Positions 9,628 to 18,856 of a stretch of 64,000 bases of DNA are shown here, piece after piece. The notes beneath the pieces were generated by a model. It worked only from the letters and a program-made list of their open reading frames with translations, did no database searches and was not told where the DNA came from. Position 1 is the stretch's first letter; each line of letters starts with the position of its first letter. Origin of the DNA: Tangfeifania diversioriginum. GTDB taxonomy: Bacteria; Bacteroidota; Bacteroidia; Bacteroidales; Prolixibacteraceae. The translations under genes were made by a program, and so were the position numbers. The stretch spans positions 28,174 to 92,173 of the forward strand of contig CAMCBW010000019.1 of the NCBI GenBank assembly GCA_945873105.1. Reading direction: 5' to 3'.

Positions 9628-9822
9628 GGTATTATTTTTTAAATTAAACAAAGTTGGCTTGAACATCGATTTGCGTCCATTTCGAAATTCAACTATAAGA
9701 CGTCGGACCTACGTTTCTGTTACAGCTTACGGAAGGGAGATCCGGCACTTTAACAAAACATTAACTTATTATTTACTACCGCCAGTTCTTTTTTAACTTT
9801 ACACGTTTTAGCACCATCCAAA

Positions 9823-10695
9823 ATGAACAGACTACTTCTTTCCTTCCTCATTTTCGCAACGATGATCACGGGTTGCAAGGCAGATCCAAACAAGCAGAAT
9901 GAGACATCCGCCTTGAACATCATGACCTTCAACATCCGGTACGACAACCCTGCCGATAACGCCAACAACTGGAAATACCGGAGAGATTATGTTTACAGCA
10001 TGATCCTTCAGAACGACATCGACGTGATGGGAACCCAGGAGGTGCTCTCGACCCAGCTGACCGACCTGCTCGGAGGCCTTCCCCAGTTTGGCTATGCAGG
10101 CGTTGGGCGGAAAGATGGCATTGCTGCAGGAGAATACAGTGCGGTATTTTACAAAAAAAGTCGGTTCGAACTGCTCAAAAGCGGTACATTCTGGCTAAGT
10201 GAAAACCCTTCCGCTGTTGGCGTAAAAGGATGGGATGCCGCCATCGAACGCATTGTTACCTGGGTGATCCTGAAGGAGCGTTCCACAGGCAAGGAGTTTG
10301 CCTTCATCAATACCCACTTCGACCACATGGGGCAGGTGGCACGAAGGGAAAGTGCCAAACTGCTGCTCAACAAAGTAACCGAGATCGGCAAAGAGCTACC
10401 CGTCCTTGTGACCGGCGATTTCAACGCCACACCCGACTCGGAAGTCATCCAGCTATTGGTTGACACGAACAACCCCAACCGTCTGACTGACTCCCGGTCT
10501 CTGGCTCCCATGGTGCTTGGACCCGCCTGGACATTTCACGGATTCGGCTCTGTACCGCTTGAAAGCAGAACAATCATTGATTACATCTTTATCAAAAACA
10601 AAGTAACCTTACAACAGTTGAAAGTCATTTCAGAAATGAAAGACCAGATCTATCTGTCAGATCACAATCCCATTATGATCAAGGCAACATTTTAA
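9823..10695 (+). CDS. endonuclease/exonuclease/phosphatase-fold lipoprotein
   Basis: 290 aa with a lipoprotein signal (lipobox ITGC at residues 15-18), so envelope-anchored. The EEP fold is shown by its metal and catalytic motifs: MTFNIRYDNPADNANNW, GTQEV (metal Glu), NTHFDHMGQVAR, VTGDFNATP and the terminal SDHNPIM. Secreted EEP proteins of this group hydrolyse phosphoesters; in polysaccharide loci the substrate is usually unknown. A TAACTTTA sequence about 28 bp upstream is a weak -7 box. Single gene, convergent with the TIM-barrel gene that follows. Confidence 0.9.
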   Translation: MNRLLLSFLIFATMITGCKADPNKQNETSALNIMTFNIRYDNPADNANNWKYRRDYVYSMILQNDIDVMGTQEVLSTQLTDLLGGLPQFGYAGVGRKDGIAAGEYSAVFYKKSRFELLKSGTFWLSENPSAVGVKGWDAAIERIVTWVILKERSTGKEFAFINTHFDHMGQVARRESAKLLLNKVTEIGKELPVLVTGDFNATPDSEVIQLLVDTNNPNRLTDSRSLAPMVLGPAWTFHGFGSVPLESRTIIDYIFIKNKVTLQQLKVISEMKDQIYLSDHNPIMIKATF

Positions 10696-10737
10696 ATAAT
10701 GCAGTCAATAACTCATAACTTATAACTCCTATCTCTC

Positions 10738-11643
10738 TCAATAACCCCACTTCCTCATAATCTCGAAATCTTCCGCTAAACAAGCCAGCGGCGCCTTCCC
10801 CTGGTAGGACTCCTGCTCAACAATGTAGACTTTGGTTCCGCCGGTTTTGCGGCAAATGTCCAAAACCTCCTTCACCGGGATGATCCCCTTCCCCAGGATG
10901 GCACTTTCATATTTTTCTTTGGTATCGACAGCGATCTCGTCCTTGACATGGATCAGCTCAAACTTACCAGGATACTGTCCAATGACATCCAGTGCCTTGG
11001 CCCCGCCGATGTACATGTTGCCAATATCCAGCTGCATGACCACTTTGTTGACATCCAGATTCTTCATCATGATATCGAAAAGCTTCTCCCCGTTCAGTTT
11101 TTCCACAAATTCCGCCCAATGGTTGTGGTACCCAAACTTCATCCCGTATTTCTGGCACAAATCACCGCATTTGTTGAAAACTTCGAGGTAGCCCAACAAG
11201 TCATCGTAGGTTTTCCGCATGGATTCGTCCATCCAGGGAGAGATCACATATTGCTGGCCCATATAGGCTGCATCCTCGACTGTGTACTTCCAGCTGTCAG
11301 AAAAATCCTTTTTGGCACCATCCCAATGGTTCTTGCCCATCACCGTATGGCCACAAGGCATCTTTAGGCCCAGGTCATCCAAAACCTTTTTGAACTCTGC
11401 TGCCGTGTAACCATAAAATTTCCGGTCGACATAATTGGCATGTTCCACGTGCTTGTACCCAATTTTAGCCACCTGTTTCAGGGTGCCAAGGGGGTCCTTT
11501 TTCATATCATCCCTGACGGAATAGAGTTGAATACCCACTATTTCCCCTGCTTTGGGCCGAGAAAAGGCGGTGTTTGTCAAAAGGGTTGTTCCAGCCAGCA
11601 GAACTGCGCTGTTTTGTAGAAATTTCCTGCGAGAAGTATCCAT
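10738..11643 (-). CDS. Tat-exported sugar phosphate isomerase/epimerase-like TIM barrel
   Basis: 301 aa. It begins with a twin-arginine signal (SRRKFLQNSAVLLAGTTLL) and continues as an AP-endonuclease-2/xylose-isomerase-like TIM barrel: GIQLYSVRDDMKKDPLGTLK, GYKHVEHANY, KFGYHNHWAEF, VMQLDIGNMYIGG, ELIHVKDE, VYIVEQESYQ. The E, D/H, H and E metal ligands of the family appear present. Despite the usual name, an exported member cannot use phosphorylated sugars; relatives near Gfo/Idh/MocA enzymes have been assigned as keto-sugar lyases, hydratases or epimerases. The Tat signal suggests folding with its metal before export. Confidence 0.88.
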   Translation of the reverse strand: MDTSRRKFLQNSAVLLAGTTLLTNTAFSRPKAGEIVGIQLYSVRDDMKKDPLGTLKQVAKIGYKHVEHANYVDRKFYGYTAAEFKKVLDDLGLKMPCGHTVMGKNHWDGAKKDFSDSWKYTVEDAAYMGQQYVISPWMDESMRKTYDDLLGYLEVFNKCGDLCQKYGMKFGYHNHWAEFVEKLNGEKLFDIMMKNLDVNKVVMQLDIGNMYIGGAKALDVIGQYPGKFELIHVKDEIAVDTKEKYESAILGKGIIPVKEVLDICRKTGGTKVYIVEQESYQGKAPLACLAEDFEIMRKWGY

Positions 11644-11700
11644 ACTATTTGATCCTATTTTTTAGTGAATGATTCATTTTGATGGTCATTTGTTATTGGC

Positions 11701-12573
11701 TTAATACTGATGAAAGCCCATCGATACAAATTCCAGTACCGTTGGCAGTGCCTGGCGCCAGTAACTCCAGGTATGCCCTCCGTTGTGGATTCTGAATTCA
11801 TGGGGAATCTCTTTTTTGCGCATGGCGATGTGAACCAGACTATTCCCTTCGAAAAGAAAATCGTCATCCCCGCAGTCAATGTACCACCTGACTGCTTTTT
11901 TCTGTTCATCGGCCATGTTTTTGACCAGCTCAAGGGCACTGTGCCTGGAGAAATAGGTGGTAAGCGACTCTTTGGAGATCCCGGGATACTGCTTCTCCCA
12001 ACGGGTGGAAGCCTCCTCCAGGGAGATTGGTCCGACGGAGGCGCTCAGCGGACAGGCTGCTGAAAATAGCTCGGGATGGTGCAGGGCATACATGAAAGAG
12101 CCGCCTCCCCCCATGGAGAGTCCGGCAATGGCCCTGTATCTCTTGTCCGTACGAATACGGTAGGTTTTCTCCACATAGGGCATCAACTCCTGGAAGAAGA
12201 AATCCTCGTAATTCCAGTCACCCTTCGGACTGTTAAAGTAGCCGCGCTGCCCTGTATTGCCATCTGGCATAACAATAATCATGGAGGTACATTTCCCCTC
12301 ACGGATTGCCCTGTCCGCAATGTTCTTCACCTCGCCGAACTGAATCCAGCCACTCTGGTCATCTCCCGAGCCATGCAACAGGTAGAGAACAGGATAACTT
12401 CGCTGGGAAGTCTCGTAATCAGCAGGAAGGTAAATGGCATATTTCCGTTCCATCTTGAGGATCTTGCTGGACATGGCGAGGTTATCGAAGACTTTCCCCT
12501 CTGTTTGGGAAAAGAGGAATACCGGGAAACCTGCGACAAGCAGAAAAAGAAGCAGTTGAAATTTTCTCATCAT
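11701..12573 (-). CDS. secreted esterase, alpha/beta hydrolase (CE1/esterase D type)
   Basis: About 290 aa from ATG 12573, which begins a signal peptide (MMRKFQLLLFLLVAGFPVFL). The open frame extends 26 codons further up but that part is charged and unlike a leader. The catalytic triad is visible: nucleophile Ser in GLSMGGGGS, Asp in IDCGDDD and His in HNGGHTWSYW. YPVLYLLHGSGDD gives the oxyanion region. The family contains acetyl and feruloyl esterases that remove ester groups from plant polysaccharides and other acyl esterases. 57 bp downstream of it lies the TIM-barrel gene on the same strand, so the two may be co-transcribed. Confidence 0.88.
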   Translation of the reverse strand: MMRKFQLLLFLLVAGFPVFLFSQTEGKVFDNLAMSSKILKMERKYAIYLPADYETSQRSYPVLYLLHGSGDDQSGWIQFGEVKNIADRAIREGKCTSMIIVMPDGNTGQRGYFNSPKGDWNYEDFFFQELMPYVEKTYRIRTDKRYRAIAGLSMGGGGSFMYALHHPELFSAACPLSASVGPISLEEASTRWEKQYPGISKESLTTYFSRHSALELVKNMADEQKKAVRWYIDCGDDDFLFEGNSLVHIAMRKKEIPHEFRIHNGGHTWSYWRQALPTVLEFVSMGFHQY

Positions 12574-12610
12574 TGTTGGCTTAAGTATGTTATAAATAAA
12601 AATGTCAATT

Positions 12611-12663
12611 TTCTCTGCGATCCTTTCGGCTTTGCGCAATACGACTGGCAAGCAGGCAGGAAA
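12611..12663 (+). repeat. dispersed TTTGCG-type intergenic repeat, copy 1
   Basis: Degenerate copy of a short intergenic sequence (core like TTTCTTTGCGTTCCTTGCGT) that recurs at 13549, 26829, 55574 and 62281. This copy shares the exact 18-mer TGGCAAGCAGGCAGGAAA with copy 2. It lies upstream of the esterase gene. Confidence 0.6.
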
Positions 12664-12870
12664 CCAAGATTTGTAACTTCAACATTAAAGCATTATTGGA
12701 ACTTAGCGGGATTTTGGGGGTTGCTCAAAAAAATTTGTTCTGCTATAAAAGTAAAAAAAAATGGCTTGTGAAGCCACTAACCCAGGTTGGATTGCAATCA
12801 TTTCGTCAGGAACATCTATATTTAATCCATCCAATGTTCCATTATGAGCAAATAAGGTAAAATAAGAGCC

Positions 12871-13299
12871 ATGCAACGACGAAACTTTTTTAAAAATTTA
12901 TCTGCAGGAGCCCTGTTGTCGGGGATTACTTTCCCGCTATGGGCAACACCAGCAAAGGATTACCCGGATCTGGCCAACACTTCCGGTACCATCCAGCACA
13001 TGGTGATTTTTGATTTGAAACACGAAAAGGGATCTGTGGCCGAGGGCAAATTCCTGGCAGACGCAAAATCAATTCTTACCAGGATTCCTGTGGTGGGCGA
13101 CTTCAGGGTACTGGATCAGGTGAGTCCCAAGAACGACTACGATTTTGGATTCTCCATGGTCTTCACCAACCGGTCTGATTTTGAGACCTACAACAACCAT
13201 CCGGACCATGTGGCCTTCGTGGAGAACAGGTGGAAAAAAGAGGTTGCCAGATTCCTGGAAATCGATTTCCAGGCACACCAACAAGGGCCAAAGACATGA
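12871..13299 (+). CDS. Dabb family protein with Tat-like leader
   Basis: 142 aa. The leader starts MQRRNFFKNLSAGALLSG, a twin-arginine type signal (RRNFF). The rest (about 40-138) is a stress-responsive A/B barrel (Dabb) domain: IQHMVIFDLKHEKGS, DAKSILTRIPVVGDFRVL, FGFSMVFTNRSDFETYNNHP, HVAFVENRWKKEVARFLEID. Dabb proteins are small dimeric ferredoxin-like barrels found beside carbohydrate dehydrogenases; the activity of exported members is unknown. Own terminator at 13388. Confidence 0.87.
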   Translation: MQRRNFFKNLSAGALLSGITFPLWATPAKDYPDLANTSGTIQHMVIFDLKHEKGSVAEGKFLADAKSILTRIPVVGDFRVLDQVSPKNDYDFGFSMVFTNRSDFETYNNHPDHVAFVENRWKKEVARFLEIDFQAHQQGPKT

Positions 13300-13387
13300 T
13301 GAATATCATTCATTTTGATCATCTGGAAAGTTAAATTTGTGCTTTGACTTTCCGTCAAAAATTTAGGTTAGGTTTAGGTTAGGTTTT

Positions 13388-13423
13388 CCCTGTCAGCTCT
13401 CAAAGCTGACAGGGATTTTTTTT
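13388..13423 (+). terminator. rho-independent terminator of the Dabb gene
   Basis: Perfect 11-bp stem CCCTGTCAGCT (13388-13398), 5-nt loop, AGCTGACAGGG (13404-13414), then ATTTTTTTT. Just before it is a short run of TTAGGT repeats (about 13363-13386). Confidence 0.9.
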
Positions 13424-13548
13424 GGTACTTTTCAAGGTCATATCACCTGTCTAAGGCCAACCTGCCTGCATTTTCAGGGTAGACAAAGACAAAAGGTAAA
13501 CCTATTGCAAGAGGCTCTGGTTGTTGGATTACACAATATTAATGTTCT

Positions 13549-13600
13549 GCTCTTTCCTTGCGTCATTTGCGTGATACCCTTGGCAAGCAGGCAGGAAAAT
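13549..13600 (+). repeat. dispersed TTTGCG-type intergenic repeat, copy 2
   Basis: TCTTTCCTTGCGTCATTTGC followed by GTGATAC and the 18-mer TGGCAAGCAGGCAGGAAA also seen in copy 1, about 940 bp away. It sits in the 403-bp stretch 13300-13702, which otherwise holds only the terminator at 13388. Confidence 0.65.
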
Positions 13601-13702
13601 GAGATGGGAACTACCACTTTGTATTGTTCTTTGAACTTTGAAGGCCAATGACATTTGCACAATTGAAATAAAATTGCTACTTTGGTACACCAACCTATAG
13701 CC

Positions 13703-14134
13703 ATGGAAACATCTAAATCGTACAAGATTTTGCCCGAGTTAAAAATTGTACTCGATGTATTCTCCGGAGTAACCCGTCTCGGAGAGATGATAGAAAAATT
13801 CACTGCCATTACCAGCGATCCCGGCTATGATCCAACATTTCATTACATCGGCGATCTTCGGGAGACCTATGTCGACATTTCTCCTGCAGAGCTGAAGAGC
13901 TACGTTGAAATTTTGAGCAATACTGCCATCGCTTTTGGGGAACAGCGCGCCGCAATTTTGGTCAGCAACCCGAGAGATACTGCTTTGTCCTACCTGCTGA
14001 TGAACCATACGCAAAGACTTCCATTCAATATATCCGTCTATTCAGGGATAAAGGATGCCATGTTCTTTGTTCAAGTTGACAGTGTCCACCAGGAACTGAT
14101 TGAAGCTACCCTGCGCGAACTCAAGGCTCTCTGA
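13703..14134 (+). CDS. hypothetical protein, possibly STAS/SpoIIAA-like
   Basis: 143 aa from ATG 13703 (the frame is open to a TTG at 13682). No signal peptide; likely cytoplasmic. The pattern of a strand (FHYIGDLRETYVDI), helix (ELKSYVEILSNTAIAFGEQR), strand (AAILVSNPRD) and helix (TALSYLLMNHTQ), ending in VQVDSVHQELIEATLREL, resembles small STAS/SpoIIAA-like alpha/beta domains, but I see no diagnostic phosphorylatable serine motif. It is 75 bp upstream of the YncE/phosphatase gene and may be co-transcribed. Confidence 0.65.
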   Translation: METSKSYKILPELKIVLDVFSGVTRLGEMIEKFTAITSDPGYDPTFHYIGDLRETYVDISPAELKSYVEILSNTAIAFGEQRAAILVSNPRDTALSYLLMNHTQRLPFNISVYSGIKDAMFFVQVDSVHQELIEATLRELKAL

Positions 14135-14209
14135 AATTGCCTCCGTTGTATTTCCGCATCCATGGAAATTAAATATCTTTCGGGTCGATTCAAAATTACA
14201 CTGCCTGCT

Positions 14210-16969
14210 ATGAATATGGTTAAACTTATTTTGGTCTGGGGCCTCCTGGTATCCGGTATCAACACCGTTGTTGCACAAAAAAAAGTCGATGTACTAACGG
14301 TTCCTTCCGGGAATGCATTTACCCGGATCGACCCTCAGGGAACCACCATCCTTCCCTCCGGAAGACTTCTAACCCCAGCCGGTAAGCTGGTCCGGATCAC
14401 CAATGATCCATTTGGATTGTCTATTTCACCGGACGGGACAAAGGCAGTTACCTTGCACAACGGGGTGTTTTCGATCATCCACCTTCCATCCGTGGAGGTG
14501 GTCCGGGTTCCCAGCTACGACAAAAAGATAAAATCCCCGCTCTCCAGGGGATCCTTTTTGGGGGTCGCATTTTCCGGGGACTCCAGGGCCGTCTACCTGA
14601 GCGGAGGTGACAATGGTGCTGTAATCAAATATGACATCGAAAAGCTGACACGGCTCGATTCCATCTCACTCAACGGAAAGGTTGAAGGGGTAGACTATGG
14701 CGACAGCTTTACCTCCGACCTTGTAATGAATGAAGCCAACAATGAACTCCTGGTTTTGGACAGGGCCAACTTCAGGATGGTGCGTATCGATTTGGCCTCC
14801 CGCAAAATTACCGCTTCCATCACGGTGGGAAGATTACCATTTGGATTGACCTTGAGTCCGGACAAAAAAACTGTTCTCGTTGCCAATGTGGGGATGTATG
14901 AGTATCCGCTGATTACTGGTGCTACCCCCGAAAATATTGATTCTTTGATGATTTCGCACCATCCATATGGTGACAATACCAGGGAGTCCATCCGGGGAAC
15001 GGTGGTAGAAGGGCGAAAAGTACCGGGTGTAGGCAGTCCGCTTCATCCCGATGCCATGAGTGTCTTTAGCATCGATCTGGCCTCCAACAGAGTGATCGAC
15101 AAATTCAAGACCGGCCACCAGATCGGCCAGATGATTGAAGATGCCGAGGTGGTGGGTGGTGCCAGTCCCAATTCCATCGCCGTAGGCCAACAATTTGCCT
15201 ATGTATCCAATGCCACCAACGACAATATATCGGTCATTGATTACAAAAACCACAAGTTATTGGGCCATATTCCCATTTTGGTGGATCCAAAAATCGACAA
15301 ATTCCGTGGATTGTTGCCCTTTGGCATTACCCTGAGCAAAGACGAGAAAACCCTCTATGTTGCGCTGCTTGGTTTCAACGCAGTGGCTGTCATCGATGTG
15401 GTCACCAGGAAGACACGGGGGATCATCCCATCCGCCTGGGGCCCAACCCGTGTAAGGTTATCCCGGGATGAACAGGAGCTTTACATCACTACCTGCAGGG
15501 GTTTGGGCGCCGGTCCCAATGGGGGGAAAGGCTTCGTCTCTCCCGTACAGGGTTACTATGTCGGGGATATCCAGCTGGGCAGTTTTCAGAAAGTGCCCAT
15601 GCCGGATGCAGTTCAACTGGCATCCTATACCAGGCAGTCGATAGACAATACCTTCAGGAGTGTCACTGTTTCGGACGACGGGAAAAACCCGCTGCCCCCA
15701 CTCCCCGGTTTGAGGAAATCGCCCATCAAATACATCGTCTACATTACCAAGGAGAACAGAACTTATGATGAAATTTTCGGGCAACTGAAGAATGCCAGTG
15801 GCGACAGTTCCCTGGCACGATTTGGGGTAAACAATGAATATACGCTGCCAGACTCACTGCGCAGGAAATTGCCGAATCTGAGGGTCAGTCCCAACCACAT
15901 CAAGGCCGCTACGCAGTTCTCCTTTTCCGACAATTACTATTGCGACAGCGATGCCTCCATCCATGGCCACCACTGGATGATGGGGGTAATTCCCAACGAA
16001 TGGGTAGAGGCAAATTCCAGCGTTTCCAAAGAGGCCAAGGTGTTCTCAAAGGCTCCCGGCAGACGCTTCCCAGGTTCTACCGGAAGCATGGATCCCGAAG
16101 ATTATGCTGAAATTGGAGGGCTTTGGGAGGCACTCGACCGCAAAAAAGTCTCCTTCTACAACTTCGGAGAGGCCAACGAGACCGCACATGTACGCGAGGA
16201 GTGGTCAGATACCAATACCGGGGCGGCACACGGTGTGATGGTACCCATGCAGAAGGCGCTTTTCACCCGAACCAGCCATGATTATGCAGGATACAATATG
16301 AACATCCCGGATCAGTACCGGATGGATCAGTTTGAAAAGGAGTTTACCAACCGGTGGATCCAGGGTAAAGAGCAATTGCCCTCCCTGATCACCATGCAGG
16401 TTCCCAACGACCACGGGGCAAAAGTCAGGCCGGAAGATGGCTACTTCTATCCGCACTCCTTCATGGCAGACAACGACCTGGCCGTTGGCCGAATCCTCCA
16501 TTTCCTCTCCCGTACAAAATATTGGAAGGAGATGCTGGTCATCATTACCGAGGACGATCCGCAAGGCGGTGTCGATCACATCGATGGCCACCGTTCGGTC
16601 TTGATGATGGCCGGTCCTTATGTGAAAAAAGGGTATGTTTCCCACAACCATGCCAATTTCGGATCCATCCTGAAAACCATCTACAACATTCTGAATGTAC
16701 CCTACGTCAACCAGTTTGATGTCACTGCCTCGCTGCTGCAGGATTTCTTCACGGCCGCACCTGATTATACCCCTTATACCCTTGAAAAGCATGATCCCCG
16801 GGTGTTTGATGCAGAGAAAGCCATGAAGAAATACAACAAAACCATCGACTGGCGCAAAATTGAACAAGGACCCGAAATCGACAATGCAGAAGAGGAGCGA
16901 AAGGTGCTTTACCGAAATCAATACGACAACGAAGAACAACAACGAAAAGCACTCTACAAGAATAAATAG
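14210..16969 (+). CDS. bifunctional YncE-like beta-propeller / alkaline phosphatase-family protein
   Basis: About 919 aa from ATG 14210, which begins the signal peptide (MVKLILVWGLLVSGINTVVA); ATG 14162 would add 16 residues. The N-terminal half (about 30-460) is a YVTN/YncE beta-propeller (ISPDGTKAVTLHNGVFSI, FGLTLSPDKKTVLVANVG, FGITLSKDEKTLYVALLG). The C-terminal half (about 500-860) is a PF04185-type phosphoesterase: YIVYITKENRTYDEIFG (metal/nucleophile region), HGHHWMMG, MQVPNDHGAKVRPEDGY, VIITEDDPQGGVDHIDGHR. Periplasmic; its phosphoester substrate is unknown. Fusions of this kind are recurrent in Bacteroidota. The last ~70 residues are low-complexity and charged (EEERKVLYRNQYDNEEQQRK). 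Confidence 0.9.
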   Translation: MNMVKLILVWGLLVSGINTVVAQKKVDVLTVPSGNAFTRIDPQGTTILPSGRLLTPAGKLVRITNDPFGLSISPDGTKAVTLHNGVFSIIHLPSVEVVRVPSYDKKIKSPLSRGSFLGVAFSGDSRAVYLSGGDNGAVIKYDIEKLTRLDSISLNGKVEGVDYGDSFTSDLVMNEANNELLVLDRANFRMVRIDLASRKITASITVGRLPFGLTLSPDKKTVLVANVGMYEYPLITGATPENIDSLMISHHPYGDNTRESIRGTVVEGRKVPGVGSPLHPDAMSVFSIDLASNRVIDKFKTGHQIGQMIEDAEVVGGASPNSIAVGQQFAYVSNATNDNISVIDYKNHKLLGHIPILVDPKIDKFRGLLPFGITLSKDEKTLYVALLGFNAVAVIDVVTRKTRGIIPSAWGPTRVRLSRDEQELYITTCRGLGAGPNGGKGFVSPVQGYYVGDIQLGSFQKVPMPDAVQLASYTRQSIDNTFRSVTVSDDGKNPLPPLPGLRKSPIKYIVYITKENRTYDEIFGQLKNASGDSSLARFGVNNEYTLPDSLRRKLPNLRVSPNHIKAATQFSFSDNYYCDSDASIHGHHWMMGVIPNEWVEANSSVSKEAKVFSKAPGRRFPGSTGSMDPEDYAEIGGLWEALDRKKVSFYNFGEANETAHVREEWSDTNTGAAHGVMVPMQKALFTRTSHDYAGYNMNIPDQYRMDQFEKEFTNRWIQGKEQLPSLITMQVPNDHGAKVRPEDGYFYPHSFMADNDLAVGRILHFLSRTKYWKEMLVIITEDDPQGGVDHIDGHRSVLMMAGPYVKKGYVSHNHANFGSILKTIYNILNVPYVNQFDVTASLLQDFFTAAPDYTPYTLEKHDPRVFDAEKAMKKYNKTIDWRKIEQGPEIDNAEEERKVLYRNQYDNEEQQRKALYKNK

Positions 16970-17066
16970 TATACCAATAAGGTAATTGTCGCACCAGCTG
17001 AAAATGAATAAATGGGAATGGGCTTCTCCTTTATGTAGTTCCATAGGGCCTTAAAAAAAATAGTAT

Positions 17067-18428
17067 ATGAAAAGACGCAATTTCATCGGATCAGCCTTAA
17101 TAGGTTCTGCCGGCATTTCACTGGCTGCATCAAATGTGCCATTTACCTCCTCTGTGATTGGAGCAAATGACAAAATTGTCCTCGCCTTGATCGGTTCCGG
17201 AAGCAGGGGACTAGGTACCATTATCAATACCTGCAAGATCAACGCCAATGTGGTGATCAAAACGGTTTGCGATGTGAACGACTGGAAGGCAGAGAAAGCC
17301 ATGGCTGCCATCGAAAAACAGCTGGGATACAAAACACAGCGATCCAGGAACATGAAAGAGGTGTTCAACGACAAGGAGGTAGATGCAGTCTGGATTTCGA
17401 CCCCTGAACACTGGCACTCCCTCGCGACAGTATGGGCTTGCCAGGCCGGCAAGGATGTTTATGTGGAGAAAAATCCCTCGGTAAGTATCTGGGAAGGACG
17501 CAAAATGGTAGAGGCTGCCGAAAAATACAAACGGATCGTTCAGATTGGCTTCGAAAACAGAAGTGCACCCTATGCCTTTTCAGCCCGTGAATACATCAAA
17601 AGTGGCAAACTTGGCCAAATTGTAACGGTAAAATGCTACAACATGTTGGGCGGCAGGAAATGGATGCCAAAACCCAACACCGAAGTGCCCAAGGGATTGG
17701 ATTGGGATGCCTGGCTCGGGCCTGCACCCTTTGTTCCCTACAATCCAAACATTCACGACATGGAAGACCGTGGTGGATGGGGAAACTACTGGGCTTACAG
17801 CGGAGGTGTACTTGCCGATGATGCGAGCCATGTAATGGATTTGGCACGTCTGGTGCTCGGCGATCCCGGCCATCCGAAGTCTGTTTATGGATGGGGTGGA
17901 AACAATGCCTGGAATTCCCAAAAAGAGACCCCTGAATTCCAGACTATTACCTATGATTACGGCAAATTCACGCTGACCTGCGACAATGGCAATGCCACCA
18001 ACTACATGAAGAAAACCCCCAACAACATCCGGATGGATCCCAAACTCTTTCCCGATTGGCGCACCAATGCCACCAGGACCGAGATCTATGGGACCGAAGG
18101 GTTGATGTACCTTGGCAGACACGGAGGTGGATGGCAGGTAAAAGGCGAAGACTCCGTCATCATCGCCCAGGATGGAGGCGTTTTCCCGGATCCGGATCAC
18201 CAAAAGGACTTCATCGAATCGCTCAGGGCACGCAGACAGCCAAATGGGGCAGTGGAGCAGGGACAGCTGAGTGCCTCACTGGTCCACCTGGGCAACATCT
18301 GCTACCGGGTCGGAAACAAGCAACTCTACTTCGATGGGCAAACCGAGCGGTTTATCGGCAACGAGGAGGCCAACAAATTGCTCAAGACATCCTACCGGGA
18401 TAACTACAGAATGCCGGAGAAGGTATAA
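17067..18428 (+). CDS. Tat-exported Gfo/Idh/MocA family oxidoreductase
   Basis: 453 aa. A twin-arginine signal (MKRRNFIGSALIGSAGIS) precedes a Rossmann domain (KIVLALIGSGSRGLG, about 36-50) with the catalytic lysine in VYVEKNPSVSIWEG, where the usual EKP reads EKN-PS, and a C-terminal alpha/beta domain (about 165-430; WDAWLGPAPFVPYNP, SGGVLADDASHVMDLARLVL). Export with a bound nicotinamide cofactor is typical of the group. Related periplasmic enzymes oxidise sugars or glycosides at C3. 97 bp after the YncE/phosphatase gene. A deleted copy of a homologue follows at 18462. Confidence 0.9.
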   Translation: MKRRNFIGSALIGSAGISLAASNVPFTSSVIGANDKIVLALIGSGSRGLGTIINTCKINANVVIKTVCDVNDWKAEKAMAAIEKQLGYKTQRSRNMKEVFNDKEVDAVWISTPEHWHSLATVWACQAGKDVYVEKNPSVSIWEGRKMVEAAEKYKRIVQIGFENRSAPYAFSAREYIKSGKLGQIVTVKCYNMLGGRKWMPKPNTEVPKGLDWDAWLGPAPFVPYNPNIHDMEDRGGWGNYWAYSGGVLADDASHVMDLARLVLGDPGHPKSVYGWGGNNAWNSQKETPEFQTITYDYGKFTLTCDNGNATNYMKKTPNNIRMDPKLFPDWRTNATRTEIYGTEGLMYLGRHGGGWQVKGEDSVIIAQDGGVFPDPDHQKDFIESLRARRQPNGAVEQGQLSASLVHLGNICYRVGNKQLYFDGQTERFIGNEEANKLLKTSYRDNYRMPEKV

Positions 18429-18461
18429 CGAAACTAACCATTTGTAATTTAGTATTTTAAC

Positions 18462-18856
18462 ATGGTGAGGTGCAGCTCCAAAAGGCTGCTCCCTCCCATT
18501 GTTACGCCAATTTTTAAAGCAGTCAAAAAAAATAAGACCATGAACGGTGCAAACGATAAAGTAGTTTTGGCTTTGATTGGTGCCGGAAATCGCGGAACAC
18601 AAATCATACTGGGGATGCAGAAATGCACCAGCAGAATTTCATTGAATGCATCCGTAGCCGGAAAACGCCCAATGGCAACATTGAGCAGGGCCACAAAAGC
18701 GCCATCCTGGTCCATTTGGCCAATCTTTCCTACAGGGCCGGGAAAAAACAGCTCTACTTTGATGGAAACAAAGAACTGATAACCAATTCAGAAGAGGCAA
18801 ATTTGCTCGACAAGCGTGTCTATAGAAGCGGCTATCAAATGCCTGATAAGCTATGA
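18462..18856 (+). pseudogene. collapsed Gfo/Idh/MocA oxidoreductase pseudogene
   Basis: Two ends of a Gfo/Idh/MocA gene survive in different frames. From 18540 a Rossmann start reads MNGANDKVVLALIGAGNRG, matching IGANDKIVLALIGSGSRG of the intact neighbour. From 18623 the C-terminus reads HQQNFIECIRSRKTPNGNIE and continues to YRSGYQMPDKL, matching HQKDFIESLRARRQPNGAVE ... YRDNYRMPEKV. Compared with that neighbour about 320 codons are missing between them. At the junction ATGCA occurs twice (18614-18627), suggesting deletion between short direct repeats. No leader is recognisable upstream. The remnant ends by overlapping the next start codon (ATGA). Confidence 0.9.

Noticed and set aside
12076..12771. 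231-residue plus-strand open frame over the esterase
   Set aside because: Antisense to a gene with a complete catalytic triad and crosses its promoter and a dispersed repeat.
16205..17044. 279-residue minus-strand open frame
   Set aside because: Antisense to the phosphatase half of the YncE/phosphatase gene and rich in shadow-type composition.
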